A stretch of 64,000 nt of DNA, from contig CP054186.1 of assembly GCA_015200025.1 (NCBI GenBank), forward strand, positions 2,058,001 to 2,122,000. The letters are read 5' to 3'. Below the pieces are notes generated by a model. It had not been told where the DNA came from. It saw nothing but the letters and a program-made list of their open reading frames with translations, and searched no databases. This stretch comes from Phycisphaeraceae bacterium (GTDB taxonomy: Bacteria; Planctomycetota; Phycisphaerae; Phycisphaerales; UBA1924). The position numbers and the translations under genes are program-made. Within the stretch, counting starts at the first letter, position 1, and each line of letters opens with the position of its first letter. Of this stretch, positions 18,786-27,530 are shown one piece after another.

Positions 18786-20507
18786 TCATGACCTGTGCGG
18801 CTCCAATCCGAATGATGCCCAAACGAGCGAGTCGAGTTCCGTCTGAATCAAGTCGCTCTCCGGAGTGCCAGCGGTTTCATACACGCGCTTCGCCAGTGTG
18901 ATGATGCTGTTCGCGATCGGTGTCGTCGGGTCAGGCAGAGGGAACTTCTCGACGTACTGCGTGATGAAGCGCCGACGTCCGGCGTACAACTTGTTGTTGA
19001 AGCGGTGATCGTAGAAGGCCTCAATGAAGGTTGAATTCCCGACGCTGACAGCAAGCCACAACAAGTCCTCGCGGCGGGGGTCGTCACAGACTAGCCAGTA
19101 GCAGTCCCCATTCACGATGGTCTTATCGAGGTCAATCCAGAAACACGGCTCCTCGGAGATGTCGCGGAATACTAGCTTCGGATGAGACCAAGCGCCCGGA
19201 TCTTGCGGAACCCACACCTCATACCACTGCCTTCCGGCTTCAATGACATAGGAACGCTCTTCCAGAACAGCGCGGTGCTGAGTCAGGTACTTCTGGGTCC
19301 TTGGAAACGCTTCAAGATGAATGGTCTTACGCTTTCCGTCAATGGACTCGTGCGGGTAAACGATCTGACGGGCGTCAAGGGCTCCGTCGGCACGAAAGCG
19401 CCGCCCGATGTGGTGCGTCGTCAGGGGTCGCAGCAATTCGGGCCGTTCGTCCGCAGGCAGAGTTTCCCAGTCGCTGCGAATGAACACGCGATCGGCACAG
19501 GTCTTGACACCGACGCGGACCTTACCCAGATCACCGAAAGTCGCCCATGTGTTGCGGTCCACGGTCGCAAGCCAAGCATCATTCGCTTGCGTAGCGACTC
19601 GCCAGACTCCGTCAATCTCTCGCGAGGTATCGAGCAGCCCGCGTTGAACTCGAAAACGACGGCCGTCAGGAACGGCGACAACTCCGGGCGTGGAGACAGC
19701 GGCGATGACAGATTCTGCCTTGGACTGTGGTTCGTCCTTCGTCTCATAGATGGACGTGAAGGTCGGAGTGGTTCGGGCTGAACCGTTCAGGCCCTCCGCG
19801 ATAAGCACGGCGGGCAAGACAGCTGCCTCAAAGAGTTTGGTATCACCAAGATCCCACGCGTGGCGTAGGTGGAGGCGTTCACGAATCGCCCGTCGAACTG
19901 TCGCGCCAGCCTTCGTCGTCATGAAACGGTTCGACACGATGATTCCCGCAACCCCGTGAGGACGAAGGCACTTGGCGATAGCGAGCACGAAGGCGTGATA
20001 GAGATCGACACGTCCAGTCAGCCCAAACTGATCCGCCAGCGCTTGAGCGGTCGAAGCCCCCATGATCTGCGTCCGCACATAGGGGGGATTCGCAATGATC
20101 ATATCAAAGGTCTCAGGAACTCCTGAGCCGAAGAGTCCTCCCGCGCTTCCACTGCCGCAGGTGAACTCTAGAAAATCGCCAAAGGCCAGATGCAGCGATG
20201 CCTGCGGGTGCGCGGCGGCCAATCGCGTGGTTGCCGTCTCCAACGCTCTCTGATCGTTGTCAAAGCCATGCACTTCCACCGGGATGTGGCTCGGAATGTG
20301 CTTCAAGAGGCTCGCGAGGAGTTCGCCCTCGCCCACGGCGGGGTCGAGAATGCGAAGGGGCGACGTCTGCACGCCGTCCCATTCACGGATCATCTCGGCG
20401 GCTACAAAGTCTGCCAGCCCAGCCGGGGTGTAGATCGAACCGGAAGCCTTCTCGTCAGTGACGACTTCGTATCTCCTTGCTCGTGCGATCGGCTGGTCAA
20501 TCTCCAT
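18786..20507 (-). CDS. Type II N6-adenine DNA methyltransferase
   Basis: 573 aa. Motif X GSIYTPAGLADFVA, motif I ILDPAVGEGELL and catalytic motif IV IIANPPYVRT place it with TaqI/Eco57I-like gamma-class enzymes that make N6-methyladenine. The C-terminal half (ENWDLGDTK-type linker, then the FRDISEEPCFWIDLDKT and NNKLYAGRRRFITQYVEKFPLP segments) is the TaqI-like target-recognition domain. ATG 20507 was chosen (GAGGA 9 nt upstream) over TTG 20516. It protects the element's host from the partner nuclease and could also act as an addiction device. Confidence 0.88.
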   Translation of the reverse strand: MEIDQPIARARRYEVVTDEKASGSIYTPAGLADFVAAEMIREWDGVQTSPLRILDPAVGEGELLASLLKHIPSHIPVEVHGFDNDQRALETATTRLAAAHPQASLHLAFGDFLEFTCGSGSAGGLFGSGVPETFDMIIANPPYVRTQIMGASTAQALADQFGLTGRVDLYHAFVLAIAKCLRPHGVAGIIVSNRFMTTKAGATVRRAIRERLHLRHAWDLGDTKLFEAAVLPAVLIAEGLNGSARTTPTFTSIYETKDEPQSKAESVIAAVSTPGVVAVPDGRRFRVQRGLLDTSREIDGVWRVATQANDAWLATVDRNTWATFGDLGKVRVGVKTCADRVFIRSDWETLPADERPELLRPLTTHHIGRRFRADGALDARQIVYPHESIDGKRKTIHLEAFPRTQKYLTQHRAVLEERSYVIEAGRQWYEVWVPQDPGAWSHPKLVFRDISEEPCFWIDLDKTIVNGDCYWLVCDDPRREDLLWLAVSVGNSTFIEAFYDHRFNNKLYAGRRRFITQYVEKFPLPDPTTPIANSIITLAKRVYETAGTPESDLIQTELDSLVWASFGLEPHRS

Positions 20508-20680
20508 GAAACTCAATCCTCGCGGACGGTGCAGTTGCGGTTTGCGGGCGTCTGGATCACTTCTCGGACAAGGGTAGGGGCGGTAGGGGTTCGGTTCTGA
20601 CCCGATTGGCAGACGTCGCCGTTTACCTGAACCAGTCTACCGCGTTTCCACGCCGCTCTGGCCCCAGCCAAACTGGCGGG

Positions 20681-20710
20681 CCGTCAGACGGGTAAGCAGT
20701 GTGGACACGC
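20681..20710. other. attR of element 1
   Basis: The element arm GTCAGACGGGTAAGCAGT ends at core GT (20701-20702), followed by capsid codons GGACACGCTC. A second GT at 20699 is out of frame for capsid restoration. Confidence 0.7.
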
Positions 20711-21705
20711 TCCTCCCCAACACCGACGCGCTCAACCAGACGGTGTTCACGCCCGACCCGCAGAACGCGACGGCGTTGACGGTGAACAACGGGTCGAGGT
20801 TCCAGGTGGGCGACCTGGTCCGCCCCGACGCGAGCACGGAGGTCATGTTCGTGTCCGCCGTCGCGGGCAACACGCTGACGGTCATCCGCGGGTACGGGAA
20901 CACCACCAAGGCGACGCTGAACAACGGGCGGAGGCTCTTCATCCTCGCCAACGCGGTGCTCGAAGGGGCCGACGCCGCCGCGGCCCGGTTCACGAACCGG
21001 TCGCGCCGCCAGAACTACACGCAGATCTTCGCCGCCACGGTCCAGGTCTCGGGCTCGATGCGGGCGGCGCGGACCTACGGGGTCGAGGACGAGCTCGACT
21101 ACCAGAAGCAGGAGCGGATGCGCGAGCTGCTCCGCGACCTCGAGAACTGCGTCATCAACGGGACGGCGCCGGCGACCAACCCGCAGGGCGGCTCGACCGT
21201 CCGCCGCACGATGAACGGGATCGTCAAGCAGGTCTCGACCAACGTGCTCCAGCCCAACCAGGGCGGGATGCCCCCGGGCGGCGGGGCCGGGCAGAACGAG
21301 CTCAACGAGCCCGTCCTCAACGCCGCCCTGCGGACCATCTGGGAGCAGAGCAACGGGCAGATCGACACGATCGTCTGCGGCGGGGTGCAGAAGCGGCGGA
21401 TCAACTCGTTCGCCAGCACGCTCCGCTCGTACCAGCCCGAGGACGTCAAGTTCCGCGACATGGTCGGGGTGTACGAGAGCGACTTCGGGGTCTGCCGGGT
21501 GATCCTGAGCCGGTGGGCGCCGGCGGACAGCGTGCTGCTGCTCGACAGCTCGCGGGTCGAGGTCGTCCCGATGCGCGGGCGGAGCTTCCACTACAAGCCG
21601 CTGGGCGCGCAGGGCGACGCGGACCAGGGGCAGGTGATCGGCGAGTACACGCTCGAGTTCCGCAACGAGAACGCGCACGGGGTCGTGCGCGGGCTGGCGG
21701 TCTGA
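20701..21705 (+). CDS. Major capsid protein (SU10-like), C-terminal part
   Basis: 334 codons from GTG 20701, continuing the capsid gene interrupted at 9568. Segments RSRRQNYTQIFAATVQVSGSM, ELDYQKQERMRELLRDLENCV and YQPEDVKFRDMVGVYESDFG are typical of the HK97-fold SU10 capsid family. The GTG and lack of SD mean that in the integrated state this fragment is probably not made as a working capsid. Stop TGA, then an SD for the next gene. Confidence 0.85.
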   Translation: MDTLLPNTDALNQTVFTPDPQNATALTVNNGSRFQVGDLVRPDASTEVMFVSAVAGNTLTVIRGYGNTTKATLNNGRRLFILANAVLEGADAAAARFTNRSRRQNYTQIFAATVQVSGSMRAARTYGVEDELDYQKQERMRELLRDLENCVINGTAPATNPQGGSTVRRTMNGIVKQVSTNVLQPNQGGMPPGGGAGQNELNEPVLNAALRTIWEQSNGQIDTIVCGGVQKRRINSFASTLRSYQPEDVKFRDMVGVYESDFGVCRVILSRWAPADSVLLLDSSRVEVVPMRGRSFHYKPLGAQGDADQGQVIGEYTLEFRNENAHGVVRGLAV

Positions 21706-21776
21706 CGGGGGCGCCCGGGCCGCGCGTCGGCGCGGCCCCGGGCTTTCGGGCGGCGCTCGCCGCCGGGGGAGGGATC

Positions 21777-22418
21777 ATGTTCGCGAACGATCGTGACCTG
21801 CTGGTGTACGAGCCCAACCTGTTCAGGGACCTGGGCTGGGCCGGGCAACGGCTCGTCAAGGGCGTGGGGTCGATCGGCGGGACGACGCTGACGATGGCCT
21901 CGCAGGACGTGGCGCTCGACGCCGCGTCGGTCGTGGCCGGGCACGTTACGGTGGTGGGCGGGACGGCGTACGAGGTGATCGCGCGGCTGGGTCCCGATAC
22001 GCTCACGCTCTCGCGTCTTCGCGACGACCCGGCGGGCCCGGTGATCCCGCCGAGCCCGGCGGCGGGGCAGGAGGTGAACGTGACGACCTTCACGCCGCAG
22101 ATCGCCGCGTGCCACGCGGAGGTGCTGAGGGTGCTGGGGATCGAGCCCGACGCGCCGGGGCACGGGGGCGTCACCGAGGCGTCGATCGTGAACCCCGGGG
22201 CGCTGCGGCGGCTGGAGTGCCTGGGGGCGCTGGCGTCGGCGTGGTCCGGGGCGGCGGGGCTGCAGGGGGAGGGGTCGTCGGCGTGGGCGCGGGCGGCGGA
22301 TTACCGGGCGCGGTTCGCGGCCGAGCGTGGGCGTGTACGCGTGCTGATCGATCTGGACGGGGACGGGATCGCGGACGCGACGCGGCGCCTGGGCGCGGTG
22401 TCGCTCGAACGGGCGTGA
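21777..22418 (+). CDS. Phage head-cluster protein (213 aa)
   Basis: ATG 21777 preceded by GGGGGAGGG. The N-half is beta-rich (GIGSIGGTTLTMASQDVALDAASV, GGTAYEVIARLGPDTLTLSRL), the second half helical with many Ala/Gly (LRRLECLGALASAWSGAAG). Its position after the capsid gene suits a head-completion/connector protein, but I do not recognise the family. Confidence 0.65.
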   Translation: MFANDRDLLVYEPNLFRDLGWAGQRLVKGVGSIGGTTLTMASQDVALDAASVVAGHVTVVGGTAYEVIARLGPDTLTLSRLRDDPAGPVIPPSPAAGQEVNVTTFTPQIAACHAEVLRVLGIEPDAPGHGGVTEASIVNPGALRRLECLGALASAWSGAAGLQGEGSSAWARAADYRARFAAERGRVRVLIDLDGDGIADATRRLGAVSLERA

Positions 22419-22429
22419 GGGGGTGAGGC

Positions 22430-22903
22430 GTGGTGGTGTTGCATCCGGCGGTGGTGCGGTTCGCGGGGGCGCGGCTCGAGGGCGTGACGAGGCTGACGGT
22501 CGATCGCTCGGCGGCGCGGGAGGTCGAGGCGTGGGGGGACCTGGGCCCGTACGCGGTGATGGCGGACGTGGCCGAGCAGCGGGTGACGGCGGAGGTGCGT
22601 CAGACGCTGACGCGGGAGGCGCTCGACGGCCCGCGGCCCGGGGAGGCCGGGGAGCTCGTCGCGTACACGGCGCCGGCCGGGAGCGACGCGGGCCGGCGGA
22701 AACTGACGGCGTCGGCGGTGGTGCGGTCGTGCGTGCACCGGGTCGGCGTCGGGGCCCGGGGGGGTTGGGGGGGCGCGGGTCGTGGAGGGGGTAGTGGCGG
22801 GGGTGGGGGTGAGGTGGCGGAGCGGGTGATTGTGTTTGTCTTGGTGTCGCCGGACGGGGCGGCGGACCCGGTGACCATCGGCGAGGCGGGTTCGGAGGTG
22901 TGA
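22430..22903 (+). CDS. Phage structural-cluster protein (157 aa)
   Basis: GTG 22430, 11 nt after the previous stop. A predicted beta-sheet protein (VRFAGARLEGVTRLTVDRSA, YAVMADVAEQRVTAEVRQTL) with a Gly-rich loop and a C-end ERVIVFVLVSPDGAADPV. Tail or adaptor role inferred from operon position only. Strong G-rich codon use. Confidence 0.6.
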   Translation: MVVLHPAVVRFAGARLEGVTRLTVDRSAAREVEAWGDLGPYAVMADVAEQRVTAEVRQTLTREALDGPRPGEAGELVAYTAPAGSDAGRRKLTASAVVRSCVHRVGVGARGGWGGAGRGGGSGGGGGEVAERVIVFVLVSPDGAADPVTIGEAGSEV

Positions 22904-22932
22904 GGGCGGGCGGGGTGTGAGGGGGTGCGGCG

Positions 22933-23319
22933 GTGGCGAGCAGTTTCAAGGGGTTGGATATGTTCGGGTCGGGGCCGCACCGGTTCGCGGTGGGCCGGCG
23001 TGGGCAGTTCGTGGTGTCGGGGCCGGCGCTTGGGGTGTGGACGCCCGAGACGTACCCGCTGGGGCTGGTGGAGTTGGAGGTGGTGGTGAAGGGGCGGCTG
23101 GTGTCGTCGAGCGAGGCGGGTTTGTGGGCGCAGCGCGACGCGGTGGTGGCGCAGCTGCTGAACCCGCCGACGCGTGGGACGCTGATCGATCACCACGGGC
23201 GTGCGTGGACGCAGATGTCGTTCATCACGTACGAGGAGGGTGACCGGACGGACCGCGGGCGTGCGCGGAGCGTGGGGTACACGGCGGTGTTCCGGCGGTT
23301 CACGACGGATCCGGGGTGA
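22933..23319 (+). CDS. Phage structural-cluster protein (128 aa), last gene of the head cluster
   Basis: GTG 22933 (MASSFKGLDMFGSGPHRF). Small mixed alpha/beta protein with VELEVVVKGRLVSSSEAGLWAQRDAV and TLIDHHGRAWTQMSFITYEEGD. It resembles short baseplate/tail-associated proteins in shape, but no family is recognised. The cluster ends here: two bases later is the glmS stop codon on the other strand, so no tail, lysis or terminase gene follows. Confidence 0.6.
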   Translation: MASSFKGLDMFGSGPHRFAVGRRGQFVVSGPALGVWTPETYPLGLVELEVVVKGRLVSSSEAGLWAQRDAVVAQLLNPPTRGTLIDHHGRAWTQMSFITYEEGDRTDRGRARSVGYTAVFRRFTTDPG

Positions 23320-23321
23320 GG

Positions 23322-25163
23322 CTATTCGACGGTGACGGACTTGGCGAGGTTCCGCGGCTTGTCGACGTCGTGCCCGCGGAGGACGGCGGCGTGGTAGGCG
23401 AGGAGTTGGAGGGGGATGACGGTGAGGAGCGGGGAGAGGGGTTCGGGGATGTCGGGGATGTAGAGGACGTCCTGGGCGTACTTGGTGATGTCGGTGTCGC
23501 CCTCGGTGGCGACGGCGATGATGTGCCCGCCGCGGGATTTGACTTCCTGGATGTTGGACATGACCTTGTCGTACTGGCGGCCCTTGTTGGCGATGAAGAC
23601 GGCGGGCATGCCCTCGTTGATGAGGGCGATGGGCCCGTGCTTCATCTCGGCGGCGGGCATCCCCTCGGCGTGGATGTAGGAGATTTCCTTGAGCTTGAGG
23701 GCGCCCTCGAGGGCGGTTGGGTAGTTGTAGCCGCGGCCGAGGAAGAGCCAGTTCTCGCGTTCGCAGTACCGTTCGGCGACTTTGCGGACGAGGGCGTCGT
23801 GCTCGAGGGCGCGGGCGATTTTGTCGGGGACGGCCTCGAGGTGGGCGAGGAGGTCGGCGGTCTGGTCGGCGGAGGTGAACCGCCGGCGGCCGAGGAAGAG
23901 GGCGATCATGGTGAGGGCGGCGACCTGTCCGGTGAAGGCCTTGGTGGAGGCGACGCCGATCTCGGGCCCGACGCGGAGGTAGACGCCGGCGTCGGTCTCG
24001 CGGGCGATGGAGGACCCGACGACGTTGATGACGCCGAGGGCGATGGCGCCTCGTTCCTTGGCCTCGCTGAGTGCGGCGAGGGTGTCGGCGGTTTCGCCGG
24101 ACTGTGAGACGGCGACGACGACGGATCCTTCCTCGACGATGGGGTTTCGGTATCGGAACTCGGAGGCGTACTCGGCGACGGCGGGGACCTTGGCGAGGTC
24201 TTCGAAGAGGTACTCGCCGATCATGGCGGCGTGGAGGGCGGTGCCCTGCGCGGTGAGGATGATGCGTCGTGCGCGGGTGAGGTCTTTGGCGAGGGGCGCG
24301 AGGCCGCCGAGGATGATTTTCCCGTCGCGGCGGTCGATGCGTCCGCGGAGGCAGTTGGCGAGGGACTTGGGCTGTTCGTGGATCTCCTTCTGCATGAAAT
24401 GGGCGTAGCCGCCGAGCTCGATCTCCTGGAGTTCGAATTCGAGCTGCATGATCTTGGGGGTGACGGGGACGTTGTTGATGTCGGCGGTTTTGAAGCCGTC
24501 GTGGGTGATGCGGACGACGTTGTAGTCGTCGAGGGCGAAGGCCTGGGTGGTGTGGGCGACGATGGCGGAGGCGTCGGAGGCGACGATGAACTCGTTGTTT
24601 CCGATGCCGACCATGAGGGGCGAGCCCTTGCGTGCGACGACGAGGGTGTTGGGCTCTTTCTCGCAGACGACGGCGATGGCGTAGGCGCCGGTGACTTCCT
24701 TGAGTGCGGCCTGGACGGCGGCGAAGAGGTCGACGCCCTCGGCGGGGGCGTAGAGCTCGCTGATGAGCATGGCGAGGACTTCGGTGTCGGTCTGGCTGGT
24801 GAAGGTGTGTCCCTTGTCTTCGAGGTAGGTTTTGATGGCGGCGTAGTTCTCGATGATGCCGTTGTGGACGATGGCGATGCCGTGGCGGTCGTCGCGGTGC
24901 GGGTGGGCGTTGGATTCGGTGACGCCGCCGTGGGTGGCCCAGCGGGTGTGGGCGATGCCGAGGGATCCTTGGAGCCCGCCGAGGTCTTCGAGGGCGTCTT
25001 CGAGGTTGGAGACGCGACCGACGGCCTTGATGACGCGGAGGCCCGAGCGGTCGACGACGGCGAGGCCGGCGGAGTCGTACCCGCGGTATTCGAGTCGTTT
25101 GAGGCCTTCGAGGAGGAGGTTCTGGGCGGGCTTGGAACCGAGGTAGGCGACGATGCCGCACAT
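23322..25163 (-). CDS. glmS: Glutamine--fructose-6-phosphate aminotransferase (isomerizing)
   Basis: 613 aa. Makes glucosamine 6-phosphate for cell-envelope amino sugars. After Met removal the N-terminal nucleophile is Cys (MCGIVAYLG). The class II amidase loop HTRWATHG and HNGIIENY follow, then two SIS domains with VAVSQSGETADTL and VGSSIARETDAG, and the C-terminal DKPRNLAKSVTVE that closes the sugar site. Full length and normal. ATG 25163. No glmS riboswitch was recognised upstream. Confidence 0.97.
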   Translation of the reverse strand: MCGIVAYLGSKPAQNLLLEGLKRLEYRGYDSAGLAVVDRSGLRVIKAVGRVSNLEDALEDLGGLQGSLGIAHTRWATHGGVTESNAHPHRDDRHGIAIVHNGIIENYAAIKTYLEDKGHTFTSQTDTEVLAMLISELYAPAEGVDLFAAVQAALKEVTGAYAIAVVCEKEPNTLVVARKGSPLMVGIGNNEFIVASDASAIVAHTTQAFALDDYNVVRITHDGFKTADINNVPVTPKIMQLEFELQEIELGGYAHFMQKEIHEQPKSLANCLRGRIDRRDGKIILGGLAPLAKDLTRARRIILTAQGTALHAAMIGEYLFEDLAKVPAVAEYASEFRYRNPIVEEGSVVVAVSQSGETADTLAALSEAKERGAIALGVINVVGSSIARETDAGVYLRVGPEIGVASTKAFTGQVAALTMIALFLGRRRFTSADQTADLLAHLEAVPDKIARALEHDALVRKVAERYCERENWLFLGRGYNYPTALEGALKLKEISYIHAEGMPAAEMKHGPIALINEGMPAVFIANKGRQYDKVMSNIQEVKSRGGHIIAVATEGDTDITKYAQDVLYIPDIPEPLSPLLTVIPLQLLAYHAAVLRGHDVDKPRNLAKSVTVE

Positions 25164-25299
25164 GCGAACAGCCTCCGATCGGGCGTTGAGGCCCGAGAAG
25201 TGAGCGTACCCCGCGTCCTGGGGGTGGGCGTGGGGTCCCGTGTGATACTGATCGGCTCGCGCGGGTGTTCGGTGGAATAGGCGGGGTCGGAGTGCGGGG

Positions 25300-25380
25300 G
25301 AGCACCCCTCACCGCCCCTCCCCCCCTCCCGTACGCCGAGTCTCACGGGGCGAGGGAGGGAAGCCGGAAGGCGGGAACGG
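25300..25380 (+). repeat. Dispersed palindromic repeat, copy 2
   Basis: GAGCACCCCTCACC, then CCTCCC...TCTCACGGGGCGAGGGAGGG and the tail AAGCCGGAAGGCGGGAAC. Located between glmS and the M24 peptidase gene. Confidence 0.65.
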
Positions 25381-25386
25381 AGCGGG

Positions 25387-26706
25387 TCAATGGTGGTTGA
25401 GGTCGGCGGGGATGTGGGCGGTGAGGTTGATGGGGTTGTTGTCGGTGATGAGGACGTTGTCCTCGATGCGGACGCCGCCGAGGCCGGAGGCGGCGAGGGC
25501 GTCGGCGAGTGCCCAGTTGGTGTGTGTGGCGTGTGTGGAGCGTTTGTCGGGGTCGTTGAGGAGTGCGGGGATGAGGTAGAGGCCGGGCTCGACGGTGGTG
25601 ACGTAGCCGGGCTGGAGGGGGAGGTCCATGCGGATGCTGGGGGCGCCTTTGCGGGAGGAAGGGGCGCGTCCCGGGAGGCGTCCGGAGGCGTCGCGGACGC
25701 CGAGGCCGACGAGGTGTCCGAGGCCGTGGGGGAAGAAGAGGGTGTGTGCTTCCTGTTCGACGAGGGAGGTCGGGGAGCCTGAGAGGAGGCCCATCTGGAC
25801 GAGGCCGTCGGTGAGGTCGAGCGCGGCGGCGAGGTGGAGGTCGATCCACTCGGCGTTGGGGCGGCATCGTTGGACGGCGTTTCGGAGGGTTCGGAGGACG
25901 ATGTCGTGGAGTTCGCGTCGTGCGGTGTCGGCGTGGGCGGCGCCGCCGACGATGTAGGTTCGGGTGACGTCGGCGGTGTAGCGGTTGATCTCGGCGCCGG
26001 CGTCGATGAGGAGGAGGTCGCCGGGGTTGAGGGTTCGGTGGGAGGGTGCGGAGTGGAGGACGGCGGCGTTGGGCCCTGAGCCGACGATGGAGGCGTAGCC
26101 GGCGCGGGTGGCGCCGGCGCGGAAGAAGGCGGCTTCGAGCTCGATCTGGACGTCGCGCTCGGAGGCGCCCGGGGTGGCGTGGGTGAGGGCGGCGTCGAAG
26201 CCGGCGGCGGTGGCGTGGGCGGCGCGTCGGAGGAGGGCGAGTTCGTGCTCGTCCTTGGGCCGGCGGGCGTGGGCGAAGCGTTCGCGGATCTCGTGGGTTT
26301 TGGGTGAGGGCGCGGGGGCGGCCCGGAGGGCGGCGCCGAGGGAGACGACGGGTCGGCCTCGGCGTGCGGCGAGGAAGGCGGGGAGTTCGGCGAGGGGGAG
26401 CCCCGGGGCCTGGGTGGGGTTCTCCCAGATGCGCTGGGCGTTGGTGATGATCGGGACGAAGTCGTGCCAGCCCTTGGCGGGGCCCATCGCGGGGTCGAAG
26501 GCGATGACGGCGCCGGGGGTTTCGTGCTCGGCGAGGTAGTAGAAATCGGCGTGGGCGAGGAAGGGGTAGGTCTGGTCGGCGCCGCCGGGGATGCCGAGGG
26601 GTTCGCCCGCGGCGACGAGGAGGATCTCATCGGTGAGGGCGAGTTGCGCGGCGAGGCGTTCGCGGCGTTGGGCGAGGTGGGCGGGGGTGGTGTGGGCGTG
26701 TGTCAT
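25387..26706 (-). CDS. Xaa-Pro aminopeptidase (M24 family)
   Basis: 439 aa, cytosolic dimetal aminopeptidase removing residues before proline. The N-terminal creatinase-like domain (SDADFYYLAEHETPGAVIAFD-type) precedes the pita-bread domain. Metal ligands are visible in order: LLIDAGAE, YTADVTRT, FFPHGLGHLVGLGV, TTVEPGLYL and VRIEDNVLI. Full length for PepP-like enzymes. ATG 26706. Confidence 0.93.
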   Translation of the reverse strand: MTHAHTTPAHLAQRRERLAAQLALTDEILLVAAGEPLGIPGGADQTYPFLAHADFYYLAEHETPGAVIAFDPAMGPAKGWHDFVPIITNAQRIWENPTQAPGLPLAELPAFLAARRGRPVVSLGAALRAAPAPSPKTHEIRERFAHARRPKDEHELALLRRAAHATAAGFDAALTHATPGASERDVQIELEAAFFRAGATRAGYASIVGSGPNAAVLHSAPSHRTLNPGDLLLIDAGAEINRYTADVTRTYIVGGAAHADTARRELHDIVLRTLRNAVQRCRPNAEWIDLHLAAALDLTDGLVQMGLLSGSPTSLVEQEAHTLFFPHGLGHLVGLGVRDASGRLPGRAPSSRKGAPSIRMDLPLQPGYVTTVEPGLYLIPALLNDPDKRSTHATHTNWALADALAASGLGGVRIEDNVLITDNNPINLTAHIPADLNHH

Positions 26707-26740
26707 GGCGGGCTCGTGGGTGTGAGGGAGCGTATCAGGA

Positions 26741-26808
26741 CCCTTCGCCGCCCTCGCTGGTGCGAGGGCACCTCTCCCCGTTCACATCGCTCACGGGGCG
26801 AGGGAGGC
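26741..26808 (+). repeat. Dispersed palindromic repeat, copy 3
   Basis: CGCTGGTGCGAGGGCACCTC, then CTCCCCGTTCACATCGCTCACGGGGCGAGGGAGG. Same core dyad CCCCG...CTCACGGGG as the other copies. Confidence 0.65.
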
Positions 26809-26813
26809 GTGGA

Positions 26814-27476
26814 TCAGGGAGGGGGGAGGCTGAAGGGGGCGTGGAGGGCGGGGGCGCCCATGGGGAGAGAGAGGCGTTGGCGTGTGGTGCAGTAGTCGAG
26901 GCCGCCCATGCGGCCGAGGGCGTCGAGGGCGCCTTGGTTGATGTGGAAGCGGTCGTTGAGGAGGGAGTCGTCGATGTGGAGGTGGAGGACGCGTCCGAGG
27001 AGGATGTTGCCGCCGGAGGGTTGTCCCGGGTTGGTGCGGTGGAGGAGGATGGTCTGACATTCGAAGGCGATGGGGGATTCGGCGACGCGTGGCGGGGCGA
27101 CGCGGACGGAGGGGGCGGGGGTGAGGTTGGCGAGTTGGAACTCGGACTGGCCGTGGGGGAGGGGCTCGGCGGTGGCGGCCATGTGTGGGGCGAGGCGAGC
27201 GGGGACGATGTTGACGACGAACTGACCGGTGCCGCCCTGGTCGTGAGGGGCGGCGTTTTTGAGGGTGTCTTTGTCGGAGCCGTCGGGCTTGTTGGCGGGG
27301 CAGAGGAGGAGGGTCATGGGGTTGGAGCCGACGCCGGTGAAGAAGGAGAAGGGGGCGAGGTTATGGAGGCCGGCGGTGGAGATGGTGGAGACCCAGGCGA
27401 TGGGCCTGGGGACGATGGAGCCGATGAGGATCTTGTAGCGTTGCTCGATGGAGAGGTCGTCGGGGTCGTTGTGCAT
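26814..27476 (-). CDS. Flavin reductase-like (DIM6/NTAB) FMN-binding protein
   Basis: 220 aa. Split-barrel flavin-binding fold: KILIGSIVPRPIAWVSTIS followed by NLAPFSFFTGVGSNPMTLLL is the signature of this family. Such proteins use FMN, often as NAD(P)H:flavin reductases supplying reduced flavin to monooxygenases. The partner is unknown here. ATG 27476; divergent from the btpA-like gene with 54 nt between. Confidence 0.88.
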   Translation of the reverse strand: MHNDPDDLSIEQRYKILIGSIVPRPIAWVSTISTAGLHNLAPFSFFTGVGSNPMTLLLCPANKPDGSDKDTLKNAAPHDQGGTGQFVVNIVPARLAPHMAATAEPLPHGQSEFQLANLTPAPSVRVAPPRVAESPIAFECQTILLHRTNPGQPSGGNILLGRVLHLHIDDSLLNDRFHINQGALDALGRMGGLDYCTTRQRLSLPMGAPALHAPFSLPPP

Positions 27477-27530
27477 GGGGTGGTATTGTTGGGAGGGGGT
27501 GGGTCAGAGCGGGGTGGGGGGGAGGCCGCT

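Larger units (their letters stand above)
9571..20702. mobile_element. Element 1: 11.1-kb serine-recombinase element inserted in the capsid gene
   Basis: Bounded by GT dinucleotides (9569-9570 and 20701-20702) at which the capsid reading frame breaks and resumes. Next to the left core is CCCGTCTGAC (9573-9582) and near the right core its inverse GTCAGACGGG (20683-20692). In the excised circle these would form an imperfect dyad, as expected for attP. Contents read right to left: Type II methyltransferase, nuclease (opposite strand), conserved leader, 182-aa protein, sigma-like protein, damaged protease-capsid gene, two tiny genes, RepA-like ATPase, two small genes, large serine recombinase. Base composition is less skewed than the host's. 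Confidence 0.85.

Noticed and set aside
9392-21705. Treating the capsid fragment at 20701 as a complete gene
   Set aside because: GTG 20701 has no SD, and the missing N-terminal 59 codons lie at 9392-9568, exactly in phase across element 1.
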